Assembly (NCBI GenBank): GCA_030268105.1
Contig: BSDZ01000116.1
Location: forward strand, 1-64,000
Source: Volvox africanus
Taxonomy: Eukaryota > Chlorophyta > Chlorophyceae > Chlamydomonadales > Volvocaceae
Reading direction: 5' to 3'
Length of the DNA: 64,000 nucleotides
The notes beneath the pieces are model-generated. The model was not told the origin of the DNA and made no database searches. It saw only the letters and a program-made list of their open reading frames with translations. The translations under genes were made by a program, and so were the position numbers. Each line of letters starts with the position of its first letter. Positions within the stretch are counted from its first letter, which is position 1. Below are positions 32,557-44,753 of the stretch, piece after piece.

Positions 32557-32819
32557 TAATATATAATAATACTTATCGTTTCATAGCACGAGCATAATGC
32601 GCACTTCAATGATTCGGTCATTCATGCATGCTAGGCGGATTTGCCATGATGCGATGTCGCGATGGATAATGACAACATGCCAGATGCATATATAAATATA
32701 TGCGAATACATTTATATCATGCAGATTCATTCATATGTAATGCGTTCATCACAAAAGCACTTCGCCTCGTAGAATCGCGTCGACCTACGCGTCGGCGGGA
32801 AATGAACCGTAGCACAACA
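32557..32819 (-). repeat. Family A LTR fragment, right of the telomere repeats
   Basis: Terminal ~260 bp of a family A LTR ending in GTAGCACAACA at 32819. It starts inside the second (AT-rich) palindrome, which here reads ataatatataataatactta. Confidence 0.85.
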
Positions 32820-32822
32820 TGT

Positions 32823-33430
32823 GTCATTATGCTCGTGCTACAAAACGATAAGTAATATTATCTGATATAATATTACTTCATTAAAGCACACGTTGAGAGC
32901 GCCGCACTTGTCGCGATGCATGCCCTGCAACCGGATATCGTTATCCGGACCCTTGCATCATGCGAATGCCGGAAAGGCTTATACGTTGTTATACGTAGAC
33001 ATCGCCTAGACGCAGTAGGGTTGTCACATCTAGGATCGGCCTCCTGATGTGAATCGTACGGCGCTGCGATGCTGCGAGTATAACAGATGCGAGGACGGCT
33101 AAGCTAGACAAGACATTCGATACCGGAGAACACTTGTGTGTTCTACATTACTATTGCTATACGATATCCTACTTAGCCCGAGCTAAAGCCTGAACTTCGC
33201 TAATCACCGCCGCGTGATGATTGCTTGCTTCCGGCGCTGACGGCGATTTCGTCCATTGCATCATTCCGATCTGTAAGACCGTAAGTTATATCTCTCTTCG
33301 TCTTGAAGTCTTCCGCTGTCTCTGTTTGCTCGCGCTTGCCTTGCTGTACTTGCAAGTGCTCGCGCATCGGTGTCGAAAGTCCCCAGACGTGCAGATACTT
33401 ATGAGCAAACGCGAACGAGAGGTACAACAC
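32823..33430 (+). repeat. Inverted family A LTR fragment
   Basis: Reverse orientation relative to all other family A LTRs of the window, ending in GGTACAACA at 33430. It overlaps the fragment at 32557-32819 by roughly 40 bp of LTR sequence around the second palindrome, so the two pieces together represent about one LTR broken and partly inverted there. Confidence 0.85.
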
Positions 33431-34462
33431 AGAAAACTTCGTGCAAAGGTGCAGTTTATGTCAGCGCAATAAAGCACTATCCGGTAAGTGTCAGGGTTTA
33501 TTACAACCTTTATCTATACCAGATACCCCTTGGGAAAGTGTTTCTATGGACTTCGTAGTCGTGCTGCCCAAGACTGAGGGGGGATACGACTCGGTGTTCG
33601 TAATGGTCAATCGTTTGACCAAGATGGTTCACTTAGTTCATTTGAGCACAGCATATCATCCACAATCGGATGGGCGAACCGAACACAAAAAATCGCACGC
33701 TGAGCGACATGTTGAGGAATTTTGCAGGACCCACACCCTCTGTTTGGGATACATTTCTGAATTCAGCAGAATTTGCGCTCTACAGGTCAAAGCGCTTTCT
33801 TTCTGAATTATGGATTCCATCCTGCGCTACCTGTGTGGTGAGAGTTGGAGATAAATATCCCGGCGGCTAAAACCTTTGCCAAGTCGTTCCTATCCCGCAT
33901 GACAGACGCGAAGGCATGTTTGGATGCGGCACAACAACGGACGACGGACTATTATAATAAATCCAAACGAGACGTAACATTTTCGGTGGGACAAATGGTA
34001 TTATTGAGCACTAAGAACTTGCATTCGCTCGCCGACGGTTCCCGTAAATTGCTACCTCGCTGGATTGGTCCATACCCCGTTGTTCACATGGTAGGGAATG
34101 TAGCTGTGGAGCTATCCCTACCCTCTGACATGAATATCCATCCCACATTTCATATTTCCCTCATCCGCCCTTATTGCGGCATGACGCCCGTTATAAACGA
34201 CACCGATGCCCCTGCAGTAATGGACCCCGGTCCCGAGACCTGGATCGCAGGCAAGCAAAAGGTGTATGATGTGAAGCGAATATTGGATTATCAGGTTCGT
34301 CATATAGGTCGACAACGATGAAAGCGGAAGGTGCACGAATATCTGGTCATGTGGACTGGCTATTCTAGCGAGCATAATTCGTGGGAGCCGATGTGTAACT
34401 TCTCGCCGGAAATGAAGCCCCTATTGGAGGATGCTCGCCTACGTGCCACGCAGACCCAATGA
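33431..34462 (+). pseudogene. pol: pol pseudogene of element F, deleted integrase and chromodomain
   Basis: Starts at [14 protein letters not shown]. An internal deletion at about 33636 joins DRLTKMVHL directly to [10 protein letters not shown], removing the second catalytic Asp region; the copy H sequence shows GTTCA repeats at both ends of the lost part. Frame breaks occur near 33690 and 33790, then 33845-34321 is open through WIGPYP. A TGA at 34319-34321 replaces CGA before the chromodomain. Normal stop TGA at 34460-34462. Confidence 0.85.
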
Positions 34463-34484
34463 TCTCTGAAGTCGATGCTGTCCG

Positions 34485-34517
34485 ATGCAGCTAGGACGCT
34501 GCATACGGGAGGGGGGA
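34485..34517 (+). promoter_or_regulatory. Pre-PPT hairpin (one mismatch) and polypurine tract of F
   Basis: ATGCAGCT-AGGA-CGCTGCAT at 34485-34504, one stem pair broken by G to T, then GGGAGGGGGGA and the LTR. Confidence 0.8.
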
Positions 34518-34521
34518 TAGT

Positions 34522-35337
34522 TGTTGTTCGCCGGTTCGATCACTGTTGGCACTGAAGTAGGCCGCAATGCATTCGAGCATGATGAGGCATAATACAATCA
34601 TATTAGCATGATATACTCGAGAATATCTAGCTAATCAGGCATGCTGCATTATCATCTACGACATCACGCTGTCGGTCAACATGTTTGACTCGAGGCTGAT
34701 AATTAATGTGCGATCTATCCATTGGCATTTTATATCACGTAATAATATTTTAAATATTATTACCTCATCTACATCATAAACCATACGCGTATGCGAGAAT
34801 GCGATGATCGCGTTGGGTTGGGTCGGCAACCGGATATCGATATTTGGACCTTCGCATATTACATATGTTGCATCCATTAATATCACGGATGACACGATAT
34901 TTAGAACAGTGCTACGAAGGTATTCACACTTGAGATCGGAATCCAGTGAGACCTGTACTGCACATCGGTATCGTGACGTGATAGGTGTGAGGACGGCCGC
35001 CTAGAGACCGAAGTCGGCTTGACACTAATTGGGATCAAGTACTCGTGTACTTAACTCGGTCTGATTCTGATATATACGTTTTACTCATTTATTATCGGCC
35101 TGAGCTATTCCAGCATAGCATTCCCAGTCGGATGATGAACGCTGTCCGCGGGGTCTGACGGCAGACTCCTAATTTGCAACTGAAGATCATTGTAAGTTGA
35201 ATCTTTCCTTATTTATAAGTCTTCCGCTGTCACGTTGCTTGCACTGCAGTGTCTTGCTGTTCGTAAGCACCATGCACGAGTAGCTAATACTCAGACGTGC
35301 AGATTCAGTGCATGATTGAAGAAGGAAGGATACAACA
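34522..35337 (+). repeat. Family B 3' LTR of element F (816 bp)
   Basis: TGTTGTTCGCCGG to GGATACAACA. Partner of the LTR at 22587-23378. Right flank caggg is integrase of E; the left flank of the partner is caaga, so there is no clean 5-bp duplication and about 7 bp of E are missing. Confidence 0.88.
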
Positions 35338-38259
35338 CAGGGGGCTAAGTGAACCATCTTGGTCAAACGATCGACCAAAACGAACACCGAGTCATATCCC
35401 CCCTCAGTTTTGGGCAGCGCGACTATGAAGTCCATTGAAACACTTTCCCAAGGGGCATCTGGTATAGGTAAAGGTTGTAATAAACCCTGGCCCTTACCGG
35501 ATAGTACTTTATTGTGCTGGCATAAACTGCACCTTTGCACGAAGTTTTCCGCATCCTTCACCACGCGCGGCCACCAGAACGAGTGTCGTACAAGCTCTGC
35601 CAGTCGCGTACTTCCAGGATGTCCTGCTAACGGGTCCTTGTGGAACTGCGCAAGAATATCGTAGCGCAAAGCGTCGTCGTTTGGTACGGCGATTTGTGTG
35701 GTCAAACCATCCTTCCGTAGCCACAAATCGTTGTGCTTGTGCAAATGTTCCACATTACTTGGTGAAGCAAACCATGGATCAGCCTGATACGCCATCTTGA
35801 GTCATTGCGCGAGATCCGCTGCTATCGGCACCTCCTGACTGCGCGAACGAGTAACCAGAGCTGCCAGAATCGCAGCATGTAATGATGGATGTCGACTGAG
35901 GGTGTCAGCAATATTAATTCTGCCGGCGATATACTCCCACGTACAGTCGAAACGAGATAGATATTCCATCCACCAGGCTTGTCGTCGATTAAGCGTGGGG
36001 ACACTCTGCATGAATGTCAGCGGTTTGTGATCGGTCTTCAGCGTAAAAGGGTGGCCTTCAAGGTAACAGCGCCACTCCTTCAAAGCATGTAGAGCTGCCA
36101 GCAGCTCCTGCTCTCCGGTTGTTTATCGGGTCTCCGCACCCGAGAACTTCTTACTCGTGAAGGCGATCGGTCGTCCTTCCTGCAACAATACAGCGCTGCT
36201 TCCATGCAAGGAAGCATCCGATACAACTTCAACACGGAATGGCAACGAGTGATCAGGGAAAGAGAGGGTAATGTCATTGGCGACGATTTGCTTGAGCTCT
36301 TCGAATGCCTGCTGACACACGGGTGTCCAGGCTTCGAGGGAAGCGAAACCTCCTTTCTTCGTCAAATTCGTAAGCAGGGCCGCAATAATGGAGTAAATTT
36401 TGATAAACTTACGGAAGTAGTTCGTCAAACCCAAGAACTGGCGTAGTTCGGTGAGGTTCTGCGGCGCGGGCCACTCGTGAACCACAGCTACCTTCCGTGG
36501 GTCCATCCTTATTCCCGTGGCCGACACGATGTGGCCCAAATACTCCACTTGAGGCTGCGCCCAAAAACACTTGGCGCGTTTAGCAAACAATTGCTCCAGC
36601 TTCATCACCTCAAGCACGAGCTCGAGATGCTTCAGATGCTCCTCGCGCGTCTTGGAATATATTAAAATATCATCCAAATAACAAACTACGAACCTGTCGA
36701 TATACGGTCTGAACATGCGATCCATCACTGCTTGAAATGTGGCGGGAACATTAGTAAGTCCAAACGACAAGACCGTGTACTCGAAGTGACCAAAGGGGGT
36801 CCGGAAAGCGGTTTTCGGAATATCAGAGGCAGCAATGCGTATCTGATTATACCGTTGTTGAAGGTCAATCGAGGAAAAATAAGCTGAGCCTTTCAGCTTA
36901 TCGAACAGGTCATCAACACGCGGCAAAGGGTAGCGATTTTTAATCATGGTCGCATTCAAGCCCCAAAAATCAATGCACATGTGCAACGTCCCATCTTTCT
37001 TACCGACAAACAATATCGGCGCAGAATATGGTGATGTGCTGGGCCGAATCATACCCTTTCCGAGCAGATCCCCCACTTGCCGCTTCATCCGCTCAATTTT
37101 GGCAGCCTAACCTGTATATTGGTTGTGAAACGGGTTGTGCTCGAGCACAAGAGGGATCAGATGGTCAGAAGGTAACATAGGTGGGAGCCCTGGGATGTCG
37201 CCAAAGACATCAGCATTTTTATGCAGGAGGGCTTCGACCTCAAGATCCTTCATGGTGGACTGCGCGGTGGTAGCATTCGATTGCACCCGTGGCCTCACAA
37301 GCAACACATGGGCGCCTTTCCGTATCATCCGATCAGTTTCTTTGCGTCCAATTAGCTTGGGTTCTTGATTTCCGCTGACGATCGCCGCCAAAGCAAAATT
37401 AACCTCAGGCTCCGCAACAGTTCCGCCCTCCTCTGGTAAGACATCTTGGTACGACAGACAAGGTACCTTAGGCAATAGGTTCCCTTTTGCACAATGGCCA
37501 ATTGTGCTGGACTCCATATCGATGCGCGCGCGGTACTGTCGTTATGTCGTGGCACCCAATGTCCATGTAGTGCTGTCTCCGAGAGACCTTGTTGCACTCA
37601 TTGGGCCCTAACACACAGAGGGTCCTTCGACGACTAAGGGTGATCCTGCCCACGATGGGATGCTTACCCTCATCAACGAGGGTAACCTGTCACAATCAGA
37701 CGACTGTGGGGTCGACCCCAACACATTCACCTCCTTTGCTGAGATGAAGTAGTCACTGGCACTAGTATCCTCAAGTGCCTTCATCATTCGACCAGCGAGG
37801 CTGACTTCAATAACGGAAACACAATAATCTTTCAGAGTCGACTCCACAGATAACAAAAGTGATTCCAGGGCGGGCTCAAAATTAACAAGAACCGCTACAG
37901 GGGCTTCATACCAGACATCAAAGGCATAGGACAATTCTGGCAACAGAACTGCGGATCCCACCATGTTCACATCATCAATCAATACAGTGCCTGACTTGAA
38001 TCAGAGGACACGTTGCATACTGTTTAACAAAGCGGTAGCCCTACGCTGGCTGTGAAATGGTAGCCACAAACATGCAGGAGTGTCCGGACATTGATGTCTA
38101 CATCTCCTGTACCTGACCAGCTGTTCGAACGGCTCACTTTGAGACGAGGGGATGAACAAACGATACGTTCTCAAGGACTAAAAGCAACGATGCTTCACAG
38201 TTGGACATACGAATGACCACCGACCATGCATTTGTTCAGCTGTCCCGGATGGAGTCCAC
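35338..38259 (-). pseudogene. pol: pol pseudogene of E (integrase N-terminal half, RNase H, RT, protease)
   Basis: Frames 35187-35795 (integrase zinc finger and [17 protein letters not shown]; its end runs into the LTR), 35802-36083 (RNase H end), 36123-37088 (RT with YLDDILIYS near 36675 and RNase H start) and 37608-37982 (protease) together cover pol. The protease reads LEDTSASDYFIS, with DTS in place of DTG as in F. A frameshift at 36123 (TTTATCG) and others near 37100 and 37600 inactivate it. Confidence 0.87.
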
Positions 38260-39145
38260 TCCGAATCAATCCAGGCATCCTCCTACTTTGACCGTGGGGC
38301 CAAAGGCAGCAACAATGGCAATCCATCATGAGATAACCCACCGCACATCTCCAACAGAGAGTGATCTCCTTCCGACGCACAAGCTTCGATTGTGTACACT
38401 CCCCTTTTGTCAGTCAGGAGTCCTGCGCTTGCATGGCAGTCACATGAGGCACAAATCTCAAAGCATTCTGTCTAGCTGGAATACGCATCTCAGCTCTTAG
38501 GACAATTGGCATCACAAGAGCCTCCAAATGTGATTAGTAGGCAGTTACAGTTTCATTCGGAAACATGAAAAATGAGCCAAAGGCTAACATACAGTGTGCC
38601 TCAATATCACGTGACTGAGCTTCTGGGGTAAAGCGTGCAAGTAGGGTGACAGTCAACTCATCAAACGTGAAGTTTTCCCATGCAGTGATCCCTTGATCAT
38701 ACCATGTCTTTGCTATACCCCCGAGGGTATTCCCAACAAAGAGACACCTCACCTCATCATGTTCACCGCCACGGACCAACTGCAGGTACTTCCAAATATC
38801 ACGTAGATAGAAACGAGTTGCACTCACAATGTCACGTCCAACATTCATATCATGCAAGATAAACAATTTCGGTGCTGTGATAGTAAACCTCTTCACCTCA
38901 TTACCGTTGGCGCGGTCTTGCATTTGAGGCGATAGCAAACCCCGTTGACGGCAATTTCCATCTGTAACCGTCAGGGCTGCCAAGTGTGGCGTAGTAAGAT
39001 GGATAGGGGCCTGAAACACAAGAGCATCTTGAGCAGTAATTGTGTCAATAGTCTCAGGATCCCTATCAAACATTCTAGGAACGGTACCCAGCTCAGGTTG
39101 ACATGCCAAGCCTACAAACGACGGGTCGTCACGTGCCGCCATCAT
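38260..39145 (-). pseudogene. gag: gag pseudogene of E
   Basis: ATG at 39145 and open to about 38534 (203 codons), including RDIWKYLQLVRGGEHDEVRC and the WYDQGI motif, then broken. The zinc knuckle remnant LCWRCAVGYLMMDC lies near 38315-38360. Compared with F it lacks the frame break near 24105, so it is slightly less damaged. The rest of the lesions are shared. Confidence 0.8.
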
Positions 39146-39461
39146 GGAACACTGACCAATATATTCAAATTGCGTGACAATAAACGATGCACATAATTCT
39201 AAAGCAAGTGTGCAAGCGATTCACACGAATCTAGCACAAGAATACAAGCAGTTTGGTCAGCACACCGACAATACTCTTGCAGACTTCGAGTAGATATGGC
39301 AGATATGTATTCAGTTGGTCCCTGTAGTCCGCGCGATCAAAGCCTCCAGCTGATTAGAACGCAAGTTGTAACCAGGAGCTATCGCAAGCGGTGCCGGACC
39401 ACTAGTTTCACCTGCAACTCAGAGCAAAGACTCACGCCACAATTGCAGTAAACCACAAAGG
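39146..39461 (-). other. Leader of element E
   Basis: Non-gag leader matching 23562-23869 of F, including the second part of the pre-gag ORF (LRSNQLEALIARTTGTN near 39305-39365) with the same one-base deletion. The first exon-like part, the primer-binding site and the 5' LTR are missing beyond 39461. Confidence 0.7.
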
Positions 39462-39781
39462 ACGTTACGTGTATTCAGACAAGGCGGTATGACAATCGCG
39501 GACGCCACAACCCAAGTAATCGTGGGTCTGCGGGAGCTGGGCCGAGCTCTGGCCATGCTAAAGGCAAACGAAGAGGGAGCACGCCATCTGTAGCTGCAAT
39601 GCAGAACGCGGCTCCTAGTGTTAAGAAACCCCGGACAGATGATCCGTACATGCAAAAGTGGGAGTGCCGACGCTCGGAGTTTGACCGTCGGAAGTTTGCT
39701 AATCTTTGTTTGCGGTGTGCGGGAGAACACCCTACCCGCGAGTGCCCCCTTTTGCCACCTTTCGTACCGAAGACGACCTAG
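39462..39781 (+). pseudogene. gag: gag of copy H, C-terminal third
   Basis: Basic Ser/Gly-rich part, then DDPYMQKWECRRSEFDRRKF and the zinc knuckle CLRCAGEHPTREC (C-x2-C-x3-H-x4-C), ending in FVPKTT and UAG at 39779-39781. The pol frame continues in phase after the UAG with EVARDVEEGTSPG. The N-terminal two thirds are missing. Confidence 0.88.
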
Positions 39782-42700
39782 GAAGTTGCCCGGGATGTGG
39801 AGGAAGGGACTTCTCCCGGGATAGAAGAAGGTGAATGTGGCCGCTGGCCGTCGTTACGCCCTACAGTGAGGGCCCTTTTACCTGCTGTTTTCGGACAAAT
39901 CGAGCGGGCTATCGAGCAACGTTTTTCGCTCGACGGACGCACGGGACTAAACCACTTCGACCCGTTGTGTAATTTATTTGCGCCACGTTGCCCCCTTTCT
40001 TCCCTCAATTTATCGGGCCACACTTCTCTACTAATCCCTTCATCTTTCCGTGAGCTGTGCGAACAGCTCGCCAGGTACAAGAAGTACCGCCGTCGAAATC
40101 CGGATACTGCAGCTTGCATATTAATTCCCTCTTTTTGCCAACGTAAAGTGGCGTCTTTGTTGGAAGGTATGCAATGTGTCCTCCGATTCGAGTCGGGCAC
40201 CGCTCTGTTTAACGGTGTGGATGTGACGGGCAAACCGACGATGTTGCCTAAACTACCTTACGCTGCTGAAGTGTGGTATGAGGCTCCTCTTTTGAGTCCT
40301 ACCAGGTTCGAGCCTGCTATAGGATCCCTTTTATTGTCTGCGGAGTCGACTCCGACAGGGAATCGCGTCCCTATTATCGAGATCGGCCTCGGAGGTCGAC
40401 TGGTGAAGGCGCTTGTGGATACTGGCGCCAGTGACGACTTCATCTCGGCAAAGGAGGTGAATGATTTGGGGTTGACCCCTCAGTCGTCTGATTGTGCACA
40501 GGTTACCCTCGATAATGGAGGAAAGCATCCCATCGTGGGCAGGATCACCCTGAGCCTATCGATAGGCCCTCTGCGTGTTAGGGCCCAACCGTATGTGCTA
40601 CAAGGTCTCTCGGAGACAGCACAGTACATTCTGGGTGCCGCGACATTACGACAGTACCGCGCGCGCATCGATATGGAGTCCACCACACTTAGTTTGTGCA
40701 AAGGGAACCTATCGACTAAGGTACGTTTCCTGTCGTACCAAGATGTCACACCAGAGGAGGGCGGAATTGTTGCGGAGCCTGAGGTTAACTTCGCTTTGAC
40801 GGCGATCGTCAGCGGAAAACAAGAACCCAAGCTAATTGGGCGCAAGGAAACCGATCGGATGATACGGAAAGGCGCCCGTGTGTTGCTTGTGAGGCCACGG
40901 GTGCAATCAAATGCTACCACCGCGCAGTCCACCGTGAAGGATCTTGAGGTCGAAGCCCTCCTGCATAAATATGCTGATGTTTTTCATGACATCCCAGGGC
41001 TCCCACCTATGCGGCCTGTTGACCATACTATCCCTCTTGTGCCCGGAGCACAACCCGTTTCATGACCTATGTACAGGTTAAGCCCGTTGGAGCTGGATGA
41101 AGTGAAACGGCAAGTGAGGGATCTGCTCGCAAAGGGTATGATTCGGCCCAGCACATCGCCATATTCTGCACCGATACTGTTTGTCGGTAAGAAGGATGGG
41201 ACGTTGCGTATGTGCATTGATTATAGGGGCTTGAATGCGACTACAATTAAAAATCGCTACCCTTTGCCGCGCGTCGATGACCTGCTCGATAAGCTGAAAG
41301 GCTCAGCTTATTTTTCCTCGATTGACCTTCAACAAGGGTATAATCAGATACGCATCGCTGCCTCTGATATTCCGAAAACCGCTTTCCGGACTCCCTTTGG
41401 TCACTTCAAGTACACTGTCTTATCGTTTGGACTTACTAATGCACCCGCCACATTTCAAGCAGTGATGGATCGCATGTTCAGACCATATATCGACAGGTTC
41501 GTCGTTTGCTATTTGGATGATATTTTAATATATTCCAAAACGCGCGAGGAGCACCTGAAGCATCTTGAGCTCGTGCTTGAGGTGATGAAGCAGGAGCAAT
41601 TGTTTGCTAGACGTGCCAAGTGTTTTTGGGCGCAGCCGCAAGTGGAGTATTTGGGCCACATCGTGTCGGCCACTGGGATCAGGATGGATCCACGGAAGGT
41701 AGCTGTGGTTCGTGAATGGCCCTCACCTCAGAACCTCACCGAACTACGCCAGTTCTTGGGTTTGACTAACTACTTCCGTAAGTTTATTAAAAATTACTCC
41801 ATTATTGCGGCCCCACGTACGAATTTGACGAAGAAAGGAGGTTTCGTTTCTCTTGAAGCCTGGACATCCGCGTGTCAGCGGGCATTCGAAGAGCTCAAAC
41901 GAATCGTCACCGACGACGTTACCCTCTCTTTTCCTGATTACTCGTTGCCGTTCCGTGTTGAAGATGTATCGGATGCTTCCTTGCATGGAAGCGGCACTGT
42001 ATTGTTGCAGGAAGGACGACCGATCGCCTTCACGAGTAAGAAGTTTTCGGGTGCGGAGACCCGATATACAACCGGAGAGCAGGAGCTGTTGGCAGCTCTA
42101 CATGCTTTGAAGGAATGGCGTTGTTACCTCGAGGGCCGCCCTTTTATGCTGAAGACCGATCATAAGCCGCTGACATTCTTGCAGAGTGTCCCTACGCTTA
42201 ACTGACGACAAGCCCTGTGGATGGAGTATCTGTCTCGTTTCGACTGTACATGGGAGTATATCGTCGGCAGGATTAATATTGCTGACGCTCTCAGTCGACA
42301 TCCATCATTACATGCTGCAATTTTGGCAGCACTGGTTACTCGTTCGCGCAGTCAGGAGGTGCCGATAGCAGCGGACCTTGCGCAGCGACTCCAGGTGGCG
42401 TATGAAGTGGATCCATGGTTCACTTCGCCCAACAATGTGGAACATTTGCACAAGCACAACGATTTGTGGATACGAAAGGATGGCTCGACCACACAAATCG
42501 TCGTGCCAAACGACGACGCTTTGCGCTACGATATTCTTGCGCGGTTCCACGAGGACCCGTTGGCAGGACATCCTGGAAGCACGCGATTGGCAGAGCTGGT
42601 ACGACGCTCGTTCTGGTGGCCGCGCGTGGTGAAGGATGCGGAAAACTTTGTGCAAAAGTGCAGTTTATGCCAGCGCAATAAAACACTATCCGGTAAGGGC

Positions 42701-43849
42701 CAGGGTTTATTACAACCTTTACCTATACCAGATGTCCCTTGGGAAAGTGTTTCTATGGACTTTGTAGTCGTACTGCCCAAAACTGAGGGGGGATACGACT
42801 CGGTGTTCGTAATGGTCGATCGCTTGACCAAGATGGTTCACTTAGCCCCCTGCACCTCGTCTTGCACCGCTGAGCAAACAGCACGATTATTTTTCGATAA
42901 CATGGTCCGATTACACGGCGTTCCTAAAAATGTGATATCAGATCGCGGCGGTCAATGCACGTCTAAGTTTTGGGAAGCGCTATGTCAACTCGTTGGTATG
43001 CGCGTTCATTTGAGCACAGCATATCATCCACAATCCGATGGGCAAACTGAACGCATAAATCGCACACTGGGCGACATGTTGAGGAATTTCGCGGGACGCA
43101 CACCCTCTGTTTGGGATACGTTTCTGACTTCGGCAGAATTCGCGCTTAACAACGCTGTTAACCGCTCTACAGGTCAAAGCCCTTTCTTTCTGAATTATGG
43201 ATTTCATCCTGCGCTACCCGTGTGGCGAGAATTGGAGATAAATATCCCTGCGGCTAAAACCTTTGCCAGGTCGTTCCTATCCCGCATGACAGACGCGAAG
43301 GCATGCCTGGACGCGGCACAACAACGGACGACGGAGAATTATAATAAATCTAAACGGGACGTAACATTTTCGGTGGGACAAATGGTATTACTGAGCACTA
43401 AGAACTTGCGTTCGCTCGCCGACGGTTCCCGTAAATTGTTACCTCGTTGGATCGGTCCATATCCCGTTGTTCGCATGGTAGGGAATGTAGCCGTGGAGCT
43501 ATCCCTACCTTCTGACATGAATATCCATCCCACATTTCATATTTCTTTAATTCGCCCTTATCGCGGCACAGCACCCGTTACGAACGACACCGATGCCCCT
43601 GCAGTAATGGACCCCGGTCCCGAGACCTGGATCACAGGCAAGCAAAAGGTGTATGATGTGGAACGCATACTGGATTATCGGGTTCGTCGCATTGGTCGAC
43701 AACGACGAAAGCGGAAGGTGCATGAATATCTGGTCAAGTGGACTGGCTATTCTAGCGAGCATAATTCGTGGGAGCCGATGTGTAACTTCTCGCCGGAAAT
43801 GAAGCCCCTGTTGGAGGAAGCTCGTCTACGCGCCAGGCAAACCCAATGA
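39782..43849 (+). pseudogene. pol: pol of copy H, full-length with two CpG-type TGA codons
   Basis: One frame from the gag UAG to the normal stop at 43847-43849. Protease [10 protein letters not shown] (D at 40418-40420), RT YLDDILIYS near 41510, RNase H with TDHKPL near 42158, integrase zinc finger (CSLCQRNK), core D in MDFVVVLP, D in SDRGG and E in GQTER, WIGPYP and chromodomain EYLVKWTGY near 43725. TGA at 41063-41065 and at 42203-42205 stand where relatives have CGA. In the integrase core QFTSKF has become QCTSKF. Otherwise the 1350-residue polyprotein is undamaged. Confidence 0.93.
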
Positions 43850-43871
43850 TCCTTGCAGTCGATGCTGTTCA

Positions 43872-43904
43872 ATGCAGCGAGGACGCTGCATACGGGAGGG
43901 GGGA
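43872..43904 (+). promoter_or_regulatory. Pre-PPT hairpin and polypurine tract of H
   Basis: ATGCAGCG-AGGA-CGCTGCAT (43872-43891) then GGGAGGGGGGA and the LTR at 43909. Perfect stem, same as C, E and A2. Confidence 0.85.
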
Positions 43905-43908
43905 TAGT

Positions 43909-44723
43909 TGTTGTACGCGGGTTCAATCACCGTTTACATTTATGAAGGCCGCAATGCATTCAGATATCATGAAGCATAATACAATCATATTAGCATGATA
44001 TACTCAAGTATATCTAGCTAATCAGGCATGTCGCATCATCATTCACGACATCGCGCTGTCGGTCAACATGTTTGACTCAAGGCTGATAATTAATGCGTGA
44101 TCTATCCATTGGCATATTATATCACGTCATAATACTTTGAATAGTATTACCTCATCTGTGTCATAAACCATACGCGTATGCAAGAATGCGACGATCGCGA
44201 TGGTTGGGTCGGCAACCGAATATCGATATTCGGACCTTTGCATATTGCATGCGTTGCATCCAATAATATCACGAATGACACGATATTTAGAGCAGTATTA
44301 CCAAGGTACTCACACTTGAGATCGTAATCCAGTGAGACCTGTACTGCACATCGGTATCGCGATGTGATAGGTGCGAGGACAGCCGCCTAGAGACCGAAGT
44401 CGGCGCGACGCTAACTTTGGACCAAGTATTCGAGTACTTAACTCTATCCGATACGCATACATACGATATAATCATTTATATTCGGCCTGAGCTATTCTAG
44501 CATTCCATCTGCAGCCGAGTGATGAACATTGCCCACGGGGTCTGACGGCGGACTGTAATTCTGTAACTGAAGAACATTGTAAGTTGAATCTTTCCTTACT
44601 ATTGAGTCTTCCGCTGTCTACTATTCGCATTGGCTTGCCTTGCTGTTCGTAAGCTTGGTACGCACGCAGCTAACACCTAGACGTGCAGAGCTAATACATG
44701 ATTGAAGAAGGAAGGATACAACA
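43909..44723 (+). repeat. Family B 3' LTR of H (815 bp)
   Basis: TGTTGTACGCGGG to GGATACAACA. Contains the three palindromes near 44003 (ATATACTCAAGTATAT), 44124 (AT-rich) and 44216 (CCGAATATCGATATTCGG). Confidence 0.9.
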
Positions 44724-44753
44724 CAGGCAACAAACCTGTCTGGATACCAAATT
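44724..44753 (-). other. Inverted primer-binding-site remnant
   Basis: Reverse strand reads AATTTGGTATCCAGACAGG and a few more bases, the sequence that follows a family B 5' LTR. It is all that remains of the body of a minus-strand element whose LTR lies to the right. Confidence 0.75.

Larger units (their letters stand above)
33431..35337 (+). mobile_element. Family B element F, 3' part
   Basis: Continues F after the A3 block: integrase from the zinc-finger CSLCQRNK, chromodomain, polypurine tract and 3' LTR. It does not join 26699 directly; the RNase H and first integrase region are lost. Confidence 0.82.
35338..39461 (-). mobile_element. Family B element E, 5' part
   Basis: Minus-strand continuation of E from the integrase core through RNase H, RT, protease, gag and leader to 39461, where it meets the 5'-truncated element H head-to-head. 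The gag-protease part is nearly identical to that of F and shares its frame damage. Confidence 0.85.
39462..44723 (+). mobile_element. Family B chromovirus, copy H (5'-truncated, frame nearly intact)
   Basis: Plus-strand element from the C-terminal third of gag to a complete 3' LTR. gag end, UAG and all of pol are in one frame, broken only by two CGA-to-TGA changes. It is the best representative of family B here. No TSD can be checked because the 5' end is missing. Confidence 0.92.

Noticed and set aside
26695..33435. A3 block read as one clean insertion in F
   Set aside because: Flanks tgtgt and cagaa do not match and the two F ends are not contiguous in pol; the block is rearranged.
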